Shown here: piece by piece, positions 35,890 to 49,600 of the stretch | Numbering within the stretch: position 1 is the stretch's first letter | Layout: every line of letters begins with the position of its first letter | Source: Odontesthes bonariensis | Taxonomy: Eukaryota; Chordata; Actinopteri; Atheriniformes; Atherinopsidae | Length of the DNA: 64,000 nt | Reading direction: 5' to 3' | Assembly (NCBI RefSeq): GCF_027942865.1 | Contig: NC_134521.1 | Coordinates: 22,942,449 to 23,006,448 of the forward strand | The notes under the pieces: generated by a model | The model's database searches: none | Seen by the model: only the letters and a program-made list of their open reading frames with translations | What the model was told of the DNA's origin: nothing | Made by a program: the position numbers and the translations under genes

Positions 35890-36570
35890 AAAATGTTAAT
35901 TTAGGAGGCTTCTTACACATAAATGAAATCAGGAAAGACTAATGATCTTAATTATTCCCCATTTGGAGAGACAGATTTGCATCACAAAAAAAAGCATCAT
36001 GTGTGAATTATGACTCAAAGGACTCAGAGAAAGGCCATTTATGACACAGTCTTTCTCCTGATTTAACAGTTGTGGTCTTACACTCATCTTATTTGCTGAT
36101 CTTTTTCTACTGGCAATCCAGTCAGCAAAACACAGGAGCTCTATCTGACTCATGCCTTAACAAATTGTAAATCAAGTAAATCCCCCTACTACTGACTTTG
36201 ACCTCTTTCCTTGTTTTGCTTCACTCTCCAGAGCCAAAATGAGAACATATGTCCCAGTGCGGGACTCACTGCAGAAAAAGTATCCTCCAGATCACTAGAA
36301 TGTACTGGACAGAACACTGAGGAGTATTTTACTCAACTTTTAATACCATCTAATAAGAAAAAAAGAAAAGAAAAAAAACTGCAGAAAAAGGGGAAAACAG
36401 CAACACAAAGAAGTGAAACCTATCTTTCTGATGGCAATGAAATCAAACATGGAGGAAGGTTTTTTTACACCGTCAGTACAGAGGCAACAGCGTCAAACGA
36501 AATCAGTTTTATTTTCACAGAAATCTTGTAGAAAGTATGCTGTACAAAAATACAATTAAAAAAAAAACTT
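35890..36570. other. Sequence 3' of pcbd2, no gene seen
   Basis: No recognisable exon. The 106-codon + strand frame at 36211-36531 is lysine/serine-rich low complexity and probably chance. Confidence 0.5.
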
Positions 36571-36573
36571 CAC

Positions 36574-36579
36574 TTTATT
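36574..36579 (-). terminator. pcbd2: pcbd2 polyadenylation signal
   Basis: Minus-strand AATAAA about 125 bases after the pcbd2 stop codon, a normal distance for a short 3' UTR. Confidence 0.65.
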
Positions 36580-36702
36580 TAATTATTTTAGACAAAAAAA
36601 GATGCATATTGTGCACATCTGAAATAATTATTTCAGAGAGCAGGAACTGAAATTAAGAAAATTAGAAAAACTGGATTAAAGTTTCAGATTGAAGACAAAA
36701 CA

Positions 36703-36798
36703 TTACATGGAAAGTGCAATTTTGTCAATAAACTTGGCCATTTTGATGTCCCGTTTAGACAGTCCTCCACAGTTGTGTGTAGTCAATGTAATCTGGAC
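36703..36798 (-). CDS. pcbd2: pcbd2 exon 4 (C-terminus and stop)
   Basis: The acceptor CTTTACAG precedes [17 protein letters not shown] and the stop TAA at 36705-36703. It holds catalytic-region His117 and the last helix. Confidence 0.95.
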   Translation of the reverse strand, partial: VQITLTTHNCGGLSKRDIKMAKFIDKIALSM

Positions 36799-39700
36799 CT
36801 GTAAAGACATACATACATTTTTTTCAGTCACAATGCAATGAAAATAAATTAATAATTTTTTTTTTTAAAAACCCCACAAGATCTGGGTAGTGACTGAGAG
36901 AACAAGATTGCGGATACGAGCAGCTGAAATGGGTTTCCTTCGCAGGGTGGCTGAACTCCATAACGAAAGGAGTCAGCTGAGGTGGTTAGGGCATCTAGTT
37001 AGGATCCCTCCTGGTCGCCTTCCATTTGAGGTTTTCCGGGCACGTCCTTCTGGGAGGAGGCCTGAGGCTCATGACTCGCTGGTGGAATTATATGTCCCTT
37101 CTGGCCTGTGAACACCTCAGCTTCCCCAAGGAGAAGCTGGAGAGTGTCGCTGGGGAGAGTGATGTCTGGGTTTCCCTCCTGGATCTGTTGGCTCCCACAA
37201 TGCGACTTTGGAAAAGTCGATGAAAATGGATCGATGGATGGATTCCTTAACGTACTTTCAAGGCATTTAAACGTTTTTCACTGTGCAAAGTTACAATGTT
37301 GTCTCTGCTTTCTCACTGCAGAGTTGGTAATAATTTATCAGCAATGAGCTACAGTAAGATGCACTAGTTAGGAGGAGCAAGATCGGGTAACTGAAATACA
37401 GTTCTTGATTTACTGGAGGTTGACTTTCTGTTATTTCTAACTGTTCAGCGCGAGTCACTCATTACAACGCAAGCTTTAAAATTGGCAGCAGCCACAGGGC
37501 TCCAATCTAATAATTTAATTGTATTTTGCCACCATTTTTAGAGACAGTGCGAGCAAATAGAAACTAGGCACACCAGTGCAACTTGAAAACAGAAGGATCT
37601 TCTCATCACCGTATAGCAGGGTGGCCAGAGATATCACTTGTATTTGGTTCCTGTCACTCTTGCTCGCCTCATAGAAGTATTGGTTAATTTTTAAAAATAA
37701 AAAAAAAATAAAAATCACTGAGACCCTCTGCACTGCAGCTGTAGCCCCACATTTCTGATGAAGACAGGACCAGGAATGTCATGTAGAACGATTCAAAGAC
37801 CGTCTCCTCCCAATGTGAAAGATTTGCGTGGTTAACAATGTAAAGATACTGCAAAAAAAAAGAGACATAGTGTGTTTTATGTGGCATTCTCTGAGTGGCC
37901 CTACATTTGCAGAGAAAGCTGGTAGTTTTCAAACTCAACTACCAAGTTTAGGCATGAATACTGTGCAACAACACAACAGCAAACTACACCTGCGGTGGGT
38001 CTGCTTACAGCATTTGTAAATGAGAAATGTACTAATCAGCCAGCAGAAAGCATTAGGACAATTCAATTCAATACACCATACCAGAATGTGAAGAAAGGGC
38101 AGCCACATATTAACGTCAACTGTCACATTCAGACCAGTTTGCTTCTATAAACAGAGTTTAAGTGAATCCCATGAACAGAAAGGACACAACAACAATGCAG
38201 TTTGTTATTAGTGGTATTGATGTGCCTACCAATTGACAATGATTACGCTGTCAGCCTGTCCTGAGACAGCAGAGACTATTACACACACTGAAAAAATCTA
38301 AATTTCACTTTAGTGTTATGGCTATCTGTGCCCCTTCCTTTGTTGTTGATTGACAAGCGAAAATCATTGGAGAGGGCAGTGCTGTGCCTCCAGTTATGAT
38401 GTGGTTCGCCGACCAGCAAGTACAAGTTTTGGTTTTGGTTTCTGTGAAGAGACTTGAGGAAACTGCCCACACAAACACACTGAGCCTGGCTGTTGATGCC
38501 ACATAACATTGCCAGCACACAACTCCCCCCTTAAACCACAAACTCAATCATATTTCACAAAATCCTCTTTCTTTACACCTGCAATGCACACAGAAAGATA
38601 ATGTCCTGTTATTTGTAAAAAATAAAAAAAAATGAGTATCTAAGGTTTGTTGCCTCCACCAGCTGATGTTTGACTCAACCAATGAGGTTACACCCTGCAG
38701 AGAAAGCTTGTAAACATGTCTAAAGACAGCCAAGAAAACAGAGCAGAATGTGATTGAATTTTAGAGAATATTAGCAGCAGCTCCGTAAACAGCAACTATG
38801 TTGTCGGGGCTGAACTTAAGTTAGTGTGGGATTTGTGTGTAAGTGTCTGGTGGAAAGTGCTGTGGGGGCTCAGAGACCTGCAGCACTGTTCTGCAGCCAC
38901 TTTAATAAAGAGTGGATTAGGAGCAGCATTCCTCTCAGAGAGGCCTGGTCCACCACACAGTAACTCAGTGGCTATAGCCTAATGCTGAGAGATTTTCACG
39001 GACTGGCTTTGTCATATCAACCACTCCTTTACTCTTGAGGCAGAGAGAGTTTTAAGAGTGTGTGTGCGAGTGCTGATATTTGCAAAAGTTTTCACATGGC
39101 AAAACGATGGGATTATAGCGTGAAGCTGTTGTTTTTTTTTTCTCACCCTGACAAATGGAGTGTGTTTCAGGCTTTGAGTGAAGAGCTCCTAAAGACCAGC
39201 AATGACTGTTTGACATGAAAAAAATCTGACTTTATCCAGGGTTGATTGTGTCTATAATTTGTTACAAACCAACCAAACCAGGATTGTTAATACAGCAGTA
39301 TTTCAAACAACCAGCTGGAATAAAACAATCTGATTCCACACGTTAGTACATCTGTAGTTGATACTAAATGAATGAAGCACTGTAAATAACTCTTTAAACT
39401 CTATTACACAGTGGGATTTGAGCTATCATTTAGAGATACCCATTACCTTACTATACACATTAAACCACTCCGGGTGATGGTTCATCTTCTCTGCCTGCAG
39501 AGCCACCCGTGACATGAAGCCAAATGCCTGTAGAGGGAAGAAAAAGTTTCTATCAAAAACAATAAGAATATTTTTTCCTGCTATTCTTTTACAAACTTTT
39601 TGTCTAATCTAACCTCAATATAAGTGGAGATTTAAAAAAAAATGCTAGACGATATAATTCACAGCGTAAAAGTACAAAGTACATTGTGCAAAGAGAAACA

Positions 39701-42700
39701 AGTGTTAATGTATCACTCATATAAATTAATCTCTGAAGACTTCAACAATATTATCATTTGCATTTACACAGAAAGTTGCTAAGAAAGTTGCTAAATACAC
39801 CTGGAAACATTTATCTCCTTGCAACAGGATTATTATGTTATTATCGTTAACTTTCACAAACAGGTTTTGAATAGGATTTAAAGTCAAATCCAGTTTCAGA
39901 AGACATAAAAATCTGGTTATTTTTATGTAGTTCTCTGGTCTCAGCAGTGACTGATCATAAAAATGCAAAGCACGAATACTAGCTGCTCTAATTAAAATAT
40001 TTTATGAAATAATTAAAACATTCAAAGAATCCGATTAATGGCTAAGTTTCAATAAGACTGAGTTATTAAGTTCATGTATACACCTTAGTTTGACAAAAAA
40101 TTGGACCGGATTGGGTTACTCGCAGTGGGATTAAGACCCCGAGATAACGGGGAGATAGACGGTGAAGCACGTGGTGAATTGGATTTTGCGAGATTTTTTC
40201 CCAGGGTCGTGACCCGGAAGTCAAAGGAGACGATATTACTGTTGTTGTCGCCGCTATCTGAAAGAAACAAGCAAAGCGTTGGAAAATGCGCTGTTGTGCA
40301 TCGCGTTTGTGTAATAAGCAGTTCATCACAAACGAAATGTAGAGGGACGTAGCTTCATTTTGCTCTTTGTTCGCCATCTTTATCGAATGCCTGAGATTAG
40401 CCGTATTCGGACAGAGCCGTTCTAAGAACGCCATTCTAAGAACAGTCCTCCTCGAATTCCGTTCTGATAACTGCCCTTCCCCAGCGGAACTGTTTCAGTT
40501 TGCATTCGCACATGAGTCGGGACCAGGTCGGTACTGATGCGACGCAACCGTCTGCGACAGTGACGTGTTACTTTAGCGCCACAGTCAACAACAAAACAAA
40601 ACCCGCGAAAAGTAAGGAGAGAAGAAAAAAATACCACCAAGAAGCTAACATTCAATTCATTTCAAATTCAAAATTCAAAAATACTTTATTTATCCCAGAG
40701 GGAAATTAAATGTTGATGTAGCTCAATTAAATCAAGGAGTTATTATAGATGCTGATGGCTGTGGGCAGGAAAGATTTCCTGTAGCGGTCCGTTTTGCATC
40801 CAAACTGAAGAAGCCTTTGACTGAAGAGACTCTGTTTTCCTATAACAGTCTCATGGAGAGGATGTTCAGGGTTGTCCATAATTCTCTTGATTTTATGCAA
40901 AATCCTTCTTTGCATTATTGTCTCCAGAGGTTCCACATTCGTCCTCAGAACAGAACCAGCCTTCTTTATCAGGTTGTTGAGTCTTTTTAGGTCCCTGGTT
41001 CTGATGCTGGTCATAACATGGAGAGCGGGGAGGCCACCGTGTTCATGGTCTGCATAATGGTGATATTAATCATGGACGATCACATCGGGCGTCTAACATG
41101 GAGGCTGGAAGAGCTCACAGAGAGAGTCAGGAGACGAAGGATGGAGCGCAGGCCATACTTCTTGGTTTCATGAAGGAAGGAGAGCAGAGCGCCGCAGACA
41201 AAGGAGACCATGTGTCGGTTTAACTTATTAAACACACGCCGGTTGTGTCTGTGTCGTATGAGGAAACATTTCAGCCGTGACAACATGACAAGTGGCGGAG
41301 CTACCAACCACCAAACACCTCCGTCAGATGTGTTCCTATAGAACCCAGAAAAGACCCAGCTGAGGAGAAGGAGCTGAAATGGTTATAGGAACTGAGGGAA
41401 ATTGTCCCGAGTTCCTGTATGTACGAATGCGGGAGAAAACGGCCCCGTTCCTTAAAAGGTTATAGGAACTGCCAAAGGTTCCTACAGTCCGAATGCGGCT
41501 TTTGTTGTTGTTGTTGGTGGTGAAGTGGTCAACCGGAAGTGGCTCTATTAGCAATAGTTGAAATGGGTACAGCGCCACCTATCGTACGGGGGTATGACAC
41601 GTTTGTGCCAATGATTCCATTTACTCACCGCCATATATACTTGGATAATTGCCCTTGCTCAAATAAGGAGCATAATCCAACTATAGCTATAATCAAATTA
41701 ATCTCACCATGTAGACCCACTGTGTGTTGCAGCATTAATTTGACTTTCGAACCAGAGAGGACTGAAGAAACCTGAAACTATTCACATTGTAGAGGCTGAA
41801 CCAAAGAAGCGTTTTCTTAAAAGTGAATTTTGAACTTTTTTTAAGATAAATTTATTGATTGTTGCATCTCTATAATAGTCTTGATGAACCTTGTGTTAAA
41901 AGGTTAGTTTTCAGATGTAAAAACAATAAATAAATACATAAATAAAATATGTCAGCACAAATATACACTGTACAAAGAGCAATGCTGCCATCTGAGGCAA
42001 GGAGAAGCACAAAAAGGCTTCTGTGCATTTAGAAACACTCCTAAATGTATGTGTGCACACTTCCAAACCAACACCAGGACATGAAAGCATACACACACAC
42101 AGTCAGGCAAACGTAAATACTCGTCATATTTCAGGTTAGGCATGTGGCTTTCTCCAATCACGGGCCATCCAGGTAGTGATTACGATAATTCTAATTATCT
42201 ACAAAGAGGAGAGTGAAATCCTCGTCATACTGGTTGGGAGAAGAGGGGGGGGGAAGAAAAAGAAAAAGAAAAAAAATCAGGTAGACCCATTTCAGAGCAA
42301 TTTCCCACTGCAATCTCAATTAAGCCCCTAAATGCTTCCTCTCTCCCTAATTAAATCAACTGAAATACCATTGTTTACAGCCGCTGCTGCGGCCCCATCC
42401 ACCACCTGACATGACGAAATACAATTACTTTCACAAAGGAAATTGCGTTTCGTCTTTTTAGTGCAGTGTAGCCATGTTCTAAGACGGCCTGTTTGGTTCC
42501 CGTGCAGCGCTATGCATGTAACACGATCGGCAGCTTGATCAAATTGGTTATCAAGGAAACGGTCTCCTGATCAATTTAAGTAATTGACATATTCCTGCAT
42601 CTTGACCCCAGAGGCACCAATTTAGGGAGCAAGGCGGTCTGCTTTTTCTCAGTGTTCATTGGCTCTAATGGAGATGGTTGAGCAGCCTGTCATGTCAGGT

Positions 42701-45700
42701 GTTGTCCAAACATGTCTCCTCTCTCAGGACTGAGCTCAGTCTAATCTGCTGCTGGAGAACACAGAGTGACAGATAAAATGATTCAGTGTTAACACTTGAA
42801 GGATCCTGCATGTTGTTCCATTACAAAGCACAGTGCTTTTTCCAAAACTCACCTTCTACCCTGGACTCTGTTATGGAACAAAAATTCATCCTCACTCCAA
42901 ACTGGCTCAGACGTAGGCTATGAATATCTAGATGCTCAGTGCTGTAGTCCATCTACATACTGGACCTTTCGGCCTAAGATTTGACTGATGCTTGTTTCCC
43001 CCACGTTAATGCTACTTCACGATTTATGGATGGAGTGGGACTTTGCAGATGCACATGTGATCCTATTCATGCTACAATTTAGGTACAAGTTTCCGATGTC
43101 AGCAAACTCCACCCCCAAGTATTAGAATAGCGACTTAAAAACAGCGAAAAAAAAAGATGAATTCTGTGCTGGCAAAACAGCAAGTACACGTCAAAAAAGA
43201 AAATAATGCAATGTTTGTGTCCTTACACACCTACTCCTTTAATGATGAATTATAAACGTGTGGGACACAGCTAATATCAGTCATAGAAATGACCCAATTT
43301 TGGCTAAGTATTAGCAGTTAGATTTAAAAAAAATAAAAATAAAAACCACCATTCTTGACAGTTGGTATGAGGCGTTTGTGCTGATAGGCTGTGTTTGGTT
43401 TTCTCCAAATGTGCTGTGCACCAGATCCTGTCCAAAGCCATTCTGCTATGTTCTTTTAAGAGAAAAGAAGCTTTCTCCAGGCATCCATTCAAAACAAGCC
43501 AGACTTGTTCAGTCTCTTTCTAATTGTACTGTCATTAACTTTAACATTTAACATGCTAACTGAGGCCTGTAGAGACTGATGTAGCTCTTGGTCATTTAAA
43601 AGAAACAAACATTCCCTTTAAGCTTACTTTGTATGATAGCTGAATTCTGAGGAAGGTTCATTTGTAGACAACATGAAGTTGTCTACGAAAAAGCCTTTTA
43701 TGACAGCAGCAACATGCAAGTTTTTGGGGGGGTTTTTTGTGTGACAAGTGAACAATGCTGACTCCTAAAAAGGTAAGAGTAGATGCTTATATGATCTATG
43801 TTATGGTACTTGAATTAAGTGTTTCTTCATTAAAAGAAGGACAAAGGTGTACACTGACAGCTTGTCTCGTTGGAAAAGGGTTTTTATCTCTGTCTCTGAA
43901 TGGCTTTGGCAAGAGTTTGATTCACCAACTAGCTCCACATGTTGATCCAATTTGTTGATGCTAGTCTACAAAACATTAATACATCATGTGACATTAATAG
44001 GCAAATGGTTAACTTTATTCCTGGTAGAGACAAACATGTGCGACGAACAGGTGTTTTTTCTTCTCCAATGCAGGAACAATTATCTTTAACGCTTCATGTT
44101 TGCCAACTGGGTCACAACAATAGACATCAACATCACAATAACAGAGTATACTTACTAACATTACAACAGGGCTGCAGCTGCAAACATCACCATCACATCT
44201 GTACATGTTTTCATAGATTTCTAGACTTGGCAGCTTCTAGACTGGGCCAATAACTGGTCACTTCAACTTAGTTTGATTGCAAGAAGTAGATTTTCTTCCA
44301 AAGCCATCTTATGACAAGATCAAGTTAGCCAATAAATAGGAAGAATGATGTATTAGTACACAAATAAAAGTACATTGTATATCCGCTTTGAGTCTGTTGA
44401 ATTAACAGTGCATAAACGCCAACCAGAGCTTTAATTTATTTTCCAAACTTATGACTGCTGCGCTCCACTGTTTTTATCATGAGAAGTGTCTCACCTGAGT
44501 CTCACAGAGTAAAATGCAATTTGTAGCAGAAAGAAACATGAAACATAAGTTGACAGTTGAGTAACACAAATCCTGAGAAAAGAACTCATGTTTCAGGAGG
44601 GAAGCGGCACGGAAAGCAGTGATCTCTGACTACAAATGAATTTAAGTTTAATATCTGCAAAAAAAAAAAAAAACTTAATCCCTAAAAATCCCAGTGAAAT
44701 CATGCCCTACATCAGCCTTTGCTCATAGGTGGTGGTGCCTCGGGGCAGTAAGCATAGCAGCAGAACACAATGCAGGCAAAGTGGCAGCGCTACGCCCATC
44801 TGTCACCTGTGGGTCATCTCAACACCCTCCACTTGGGCCAAAAAGAAAATAAAACCACCCCTACACTCCCATTCAATGTGTCAGGAAAGGTCAAGGGCTC
44901 TCCTTCTCAAACTGCTTTGTTTACCCGATTTGTATTGTATGAGCAACACTTCTTGAAGCCAACAGGTCAGACAGCCAATCGGCTATCCATCCTTTCAGCC
45001 AGCCGTTGTCTCCAACAGGCCCAACAAGCTGTAGCTGTCAGAGTCAGATAATTTGACATGACATTACACAGGCCCCCCATCTGAAATAATCAGAAACACC
45101 CGACAGCAGAGCCCCGGTATGCCCCTTTCCCCCCACCACACACCGGCTTTTGAGTTGCCATTTTGTGCTATTACAGCATGATTGTCATACAACACTAGAT
45201 GAGACAATTTGATGTTGGAGCGACGTGGTGTTCTCGCTCTCAATGCAGCTGTGGGCTGAAATACAGGACTCAGTTTCAAACACATGTGTCTGTTATTTAC
45301 AGATCTGCTTTCCACCGCCGCGCGGTCCAAGGGCTTAGAAATGCCTGCTCTGCCTTGCCAGGACTAAGTGCATGCAGATTGTGCCTACTCTTGTTAGCCT
45401 CTGACAGACACATTCACACTGTAGGCATGTACAAACGCACGCATGCAAACTTCACCAGCATATGCAAACACATGAAGACAAGCCGTTTTCCTCCATTACA
45501 CACCACCACAACTACCCGATGATTACCCTGCGAGGCCCATCATCTCCCACATTGGTGTTAGCCTCCTAGAAAACCTTCGCTGCTCTGCAGCGAAAAGCAA
45601 GAACAACATAATTTGAATGGTAGTGGTTGTGGTGATTGTCATGATCATGATGATGACCACGCCTCTTATGTCTCATTTCTCTTCTTTCCCTAACAGCTCT

Positions 45701-46594
45701 TCAAAAGCTTCCAGCTGGCTGGGCAAGGCTGCCCGCTAAACTGACATGTAATTTAAAGCAACGTATCAAATAATGATGAGGCAAGACTTCCAAGTCTAAA
45801 GCTCTTTCATGTAGTAGGCAGGACTTTGCTGGCCATGTGAAACATCAGCAGTATTAATCTTCTCAAATTAACATTCTTACAGTTGAGAAACACAAAGAGA
45901 TTCACTTTTGAACTCTAATAAAGAGGAAATGCATTCTGCCACATTGTGAACACACATTTAGTGACTAACATCATGTGTAACAACTCTTCACGCATGTCAG
46001 CTCCTATTTATGTAACAAGTGTCATGTAATGCTTAGGCATAGGGTTAAGGCCAACTTTCAAACCCCTCATTAAACGCAGGGTTACCAGCAAGGGCTTAAA
46101 AAGACACTGGTCTCGTCAAAAGGCAGCAGACGTCAGGGCCATCTTAGCTTACCCGTGGTCTGATAGGTAGATTATCTAACCAACTCCAACTTGGGTGCCA
46201 CACCCTCCAGCCATTTTCACAGAATGAGATGAATGCAGGCTGCTTCTAGTTCCCAGGGAGACTTCCATTTTGGAGACGGAGATGGGAACTGAACACCGCT
46301 GAGCCGATTAACTGGCCTCTAACTCTGAGAAAGGGATATGGTCGGAACACTTGTGTAGGGGTTAGAATGTATACAAATGTGAACATACCAAGGTGCACAT
46401 GATTTAGCTGGCAGTTTTGCGAGCTATCAAATATCTGGATCATTTGGAAAAATTCAGAAGAATATCTACTTTATTTTTTCTCCCAAATATATTTGTCATA
46501 CAGGAACACCAAAACACTAACTAAGATCTGTTAGGAGCGCAGCAGTTAAAACATACTCATTGAATTAAACACAGAGCGCACTCAGAAAAAAAAA

Positions 46595-46631
<37 letters not shown>

Positions 46632-49600
46632 GGGAATATAAAACTGATTATCCATAAGAGGTGGACCTGCTTCATAGGTTGGATGCCAAACAAGCGTCAC
46701 TGTCAGCACAATAAGCCGTCAGTCTAATGCTGCGTGTACACCAAGAGCGACCTACGCTACCTGAGCACCGGAAATCATTATTTCTCTATGGAGGGTGAGC
46801 TAACTGGGCAACCAGAGCGGATTCGCCAGTGGCGAAGAGAACTGAGCTAACAGAGCGGATTCCAGCGATTAAACTCAAGCTAACTTTATGGTAATGAGCT
46901 ATGACGCGGTTCGGCGAAAACCAATGACAGTCCACAGATTGTAGGGGTCCGACAATCCGCGGGGTTCGCGGAAACAGACGTGTAAACTTTGGTTCCTATC
47001 CAAACAATAGTCGTTTAATCCTGAGACTGTTGCAATGCCGTGTCGAGTGCTTCAATACAATAGTGTAGTAATGCATACCTTTCTCACTGCAATTAAGTTT
47101 TATTTTGGATTATTTCGGATTTTATTTCGAATTTAGTTTATTTTTCACAGCTGCCTCTGCTATTCCTGCTCTTCTCAGGTGTACCTAATGTAGTTTTACA
47201 TAATTTGTAACGTGATGTATATCTTGTATAACAAATTGTAAATAACAACACGTTTATTTGTGTCCCTACCCTCTCTTTTCTCATGTTTTTTTTCGCGGGG
47301 GTGCTGCACAGCTACCAGGTAGCGTAGGTCGCTCTTGGTGTACACGCAGCATTACCCTGCATTCATACTGTGTGTGTGGACGAAGCAGGAGAAGGATGGC
47401 TCAGAGTTCGGTTTACACAGGGGCTCAGTTTTAGTTGTAGGACAACTTATTCAACACAAGCAGACCAAGGCCCTTAACGAGAGGCAGAGGCTTGAAGGAG
47501 ATTTGGAGGAGAGGGAGGCCCCAACTGAATATAAAATGAGGGGAGGGGATGATCAGCCTCCAAGAACGGAGCAAATAGAGCAGAGGAACACTGCACTTCT
47601 CTCGTGTTCTGTGCTGTTTGTAATGCAGTTATTGTCTGTGGTGAACTGGGGCTTCAGCAACAGCTTCTCTTGCAATATTTTATTTTATTTTTTGCAAACT
47701 GCATTAAGGAACGAGTATGTCAAATCCATCCATCCATTTTCTATACCTGCTTTATAATGCTAAGGGTCCTGAGGAAGCTGTAGAATATCCAAACTGTCAT
47801 AGGGCAAGAGGCAGGGTACAGTCTGGACAGGTCAACAGTCCATCGCTGAGCTCACTCAGTAGACAAACAACCACACATGCTCACATACCAATGGTCAATT
47901 TACAATCAACAGTTAACCTAACATTCAAGTGGAGAACTAGGAAAAAACCCACGCAGGCACACAGAGAAAATGCAAACTCCACACAAATTCAAGCTGAGAA
48001 CCTTCTTTCTGTGAGGTGAGGATACTAACCACAACATCAGCGTTCTACCAAGTATGTAAAGTGTGCAAGTATAATGTTGGCACTATATACGTGAATATGA
48101 ATGAAGAAACACAGCCTAACTACATGTAGGGAATGACTGATGTAAATGTTGGATGGAAAATAATAAACTCTATTGCTGAATTTAGAAAAGTATCCAATCA
48201 AACCATTAATTCTATTAAATCTTACATTCTCTACTGTTGATATCATTTTAATATGATTTTATTATGAAATATTCATGTGCACAGTGCTAATACACAATAA
48301 ACTGGTTTGGTATGACATCATGTTTCATATATTATGTATTGTACAGTAACTGAGCTGTTGTAAATTTAAACTCAGCCTTTTAAGTAATGTTTAGCACTAG
48401 CTCACCTAAATTAATTAGGTAAACATATTGACAAGGAGCAGAAATAAGGATAAAGCTAAGTTTTCATTGTCAATTAATTTGTTAATCAATGAGTGAATTA
48501 ACTCAAATTAAAAAGTCTTTTGAATATCAGAAATATATTCATTAAACTGTATTTTTCAGTAAAGAACGTTGAATTTACAAGTTGCCCTCCTTTAGTTAAG
48601 ACAAGATTTATTGACTTTGCTAGTTAGACTGGAAATAATAACTGGCCATTTTTCCATCTTAAAAACGCAGCTTTTGAAAGATGTTTTCATTGTTGCACGA
48701 CTAAATATTTGTGGCGAAAGAAGGAATGCCATCATTGTCAACCTCAGCTAACATACCACAGCAGTTGAGCATGCACAGCTCACCTCTCCTTTACATGCCT
48801 CCTCTTAAGGCTACTCTTTTCACTTGTGTCGCATGAATGTTTCAGCCTCATCCACCAAAATGTTTAGCAGATGGTCATCTGTAAACATACACAGCATAAA
48901 GCTTTGTGCATAAACAACATCAGTGACTGCAACTTAAAAATACACACAATTCAAACCAGAATTTACGGTATTAAAGACAAGCACATGCAGAGATGTTTCC
49001 ACATGTGATTGCAGGGATTCGCACTAACCAAAATGACTTTAAATAGAGGATTCCACCTCTCAGACCTGATTAAATACTCTCAACTTGACAAGGAAAAAAA
49101 AAAAAAATAATCACTCGCCGTAACTTCTCAAGACTACTGCCACAAACAACAGATTGTGTACACACAAGCCGCCGATAGATGACTGACCTTGTAATGACAT
49201 CATAACACTTTCCATTCACTGTAATCAATGAAAAATAAACTAAAAAAAAAAGCAAGTGCAGCAGTCATATTCCTTTTAACTTAATTTGCAGCTCAGCTTT
49301 ACCTCAGACTGCTGCAGTGGGTTTACAGACAGTAATGGGTACAACTCTACCGCCCCCTAGAGTACATAGGAGGAAGTGTTCCTACACACAGATGGTGGAT
49401 TTGTTATTCTCATTATAAACTCTTGGGGATTCGATTTCTTCAAGCCCATCACTTGTAGATAAGTGGCAAATGGAAATCAGCCAGCATGTCACTCCTCATC
49501 TCCACTCCCCTTCAGTAAAAGCCCTTTAAGTACAAGCATGAAAAACGAGCTAGAGAGTTTGTGAAAATACATCAGAGAATTGGTGGGGTGTCTGGAGAGA

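Noticed and set aside
47335-47757. 140-codon + strand frame
   Set aside because: It starts inside the end of the young TIR element and runs into a SINE-type repeat; no domain recognised.
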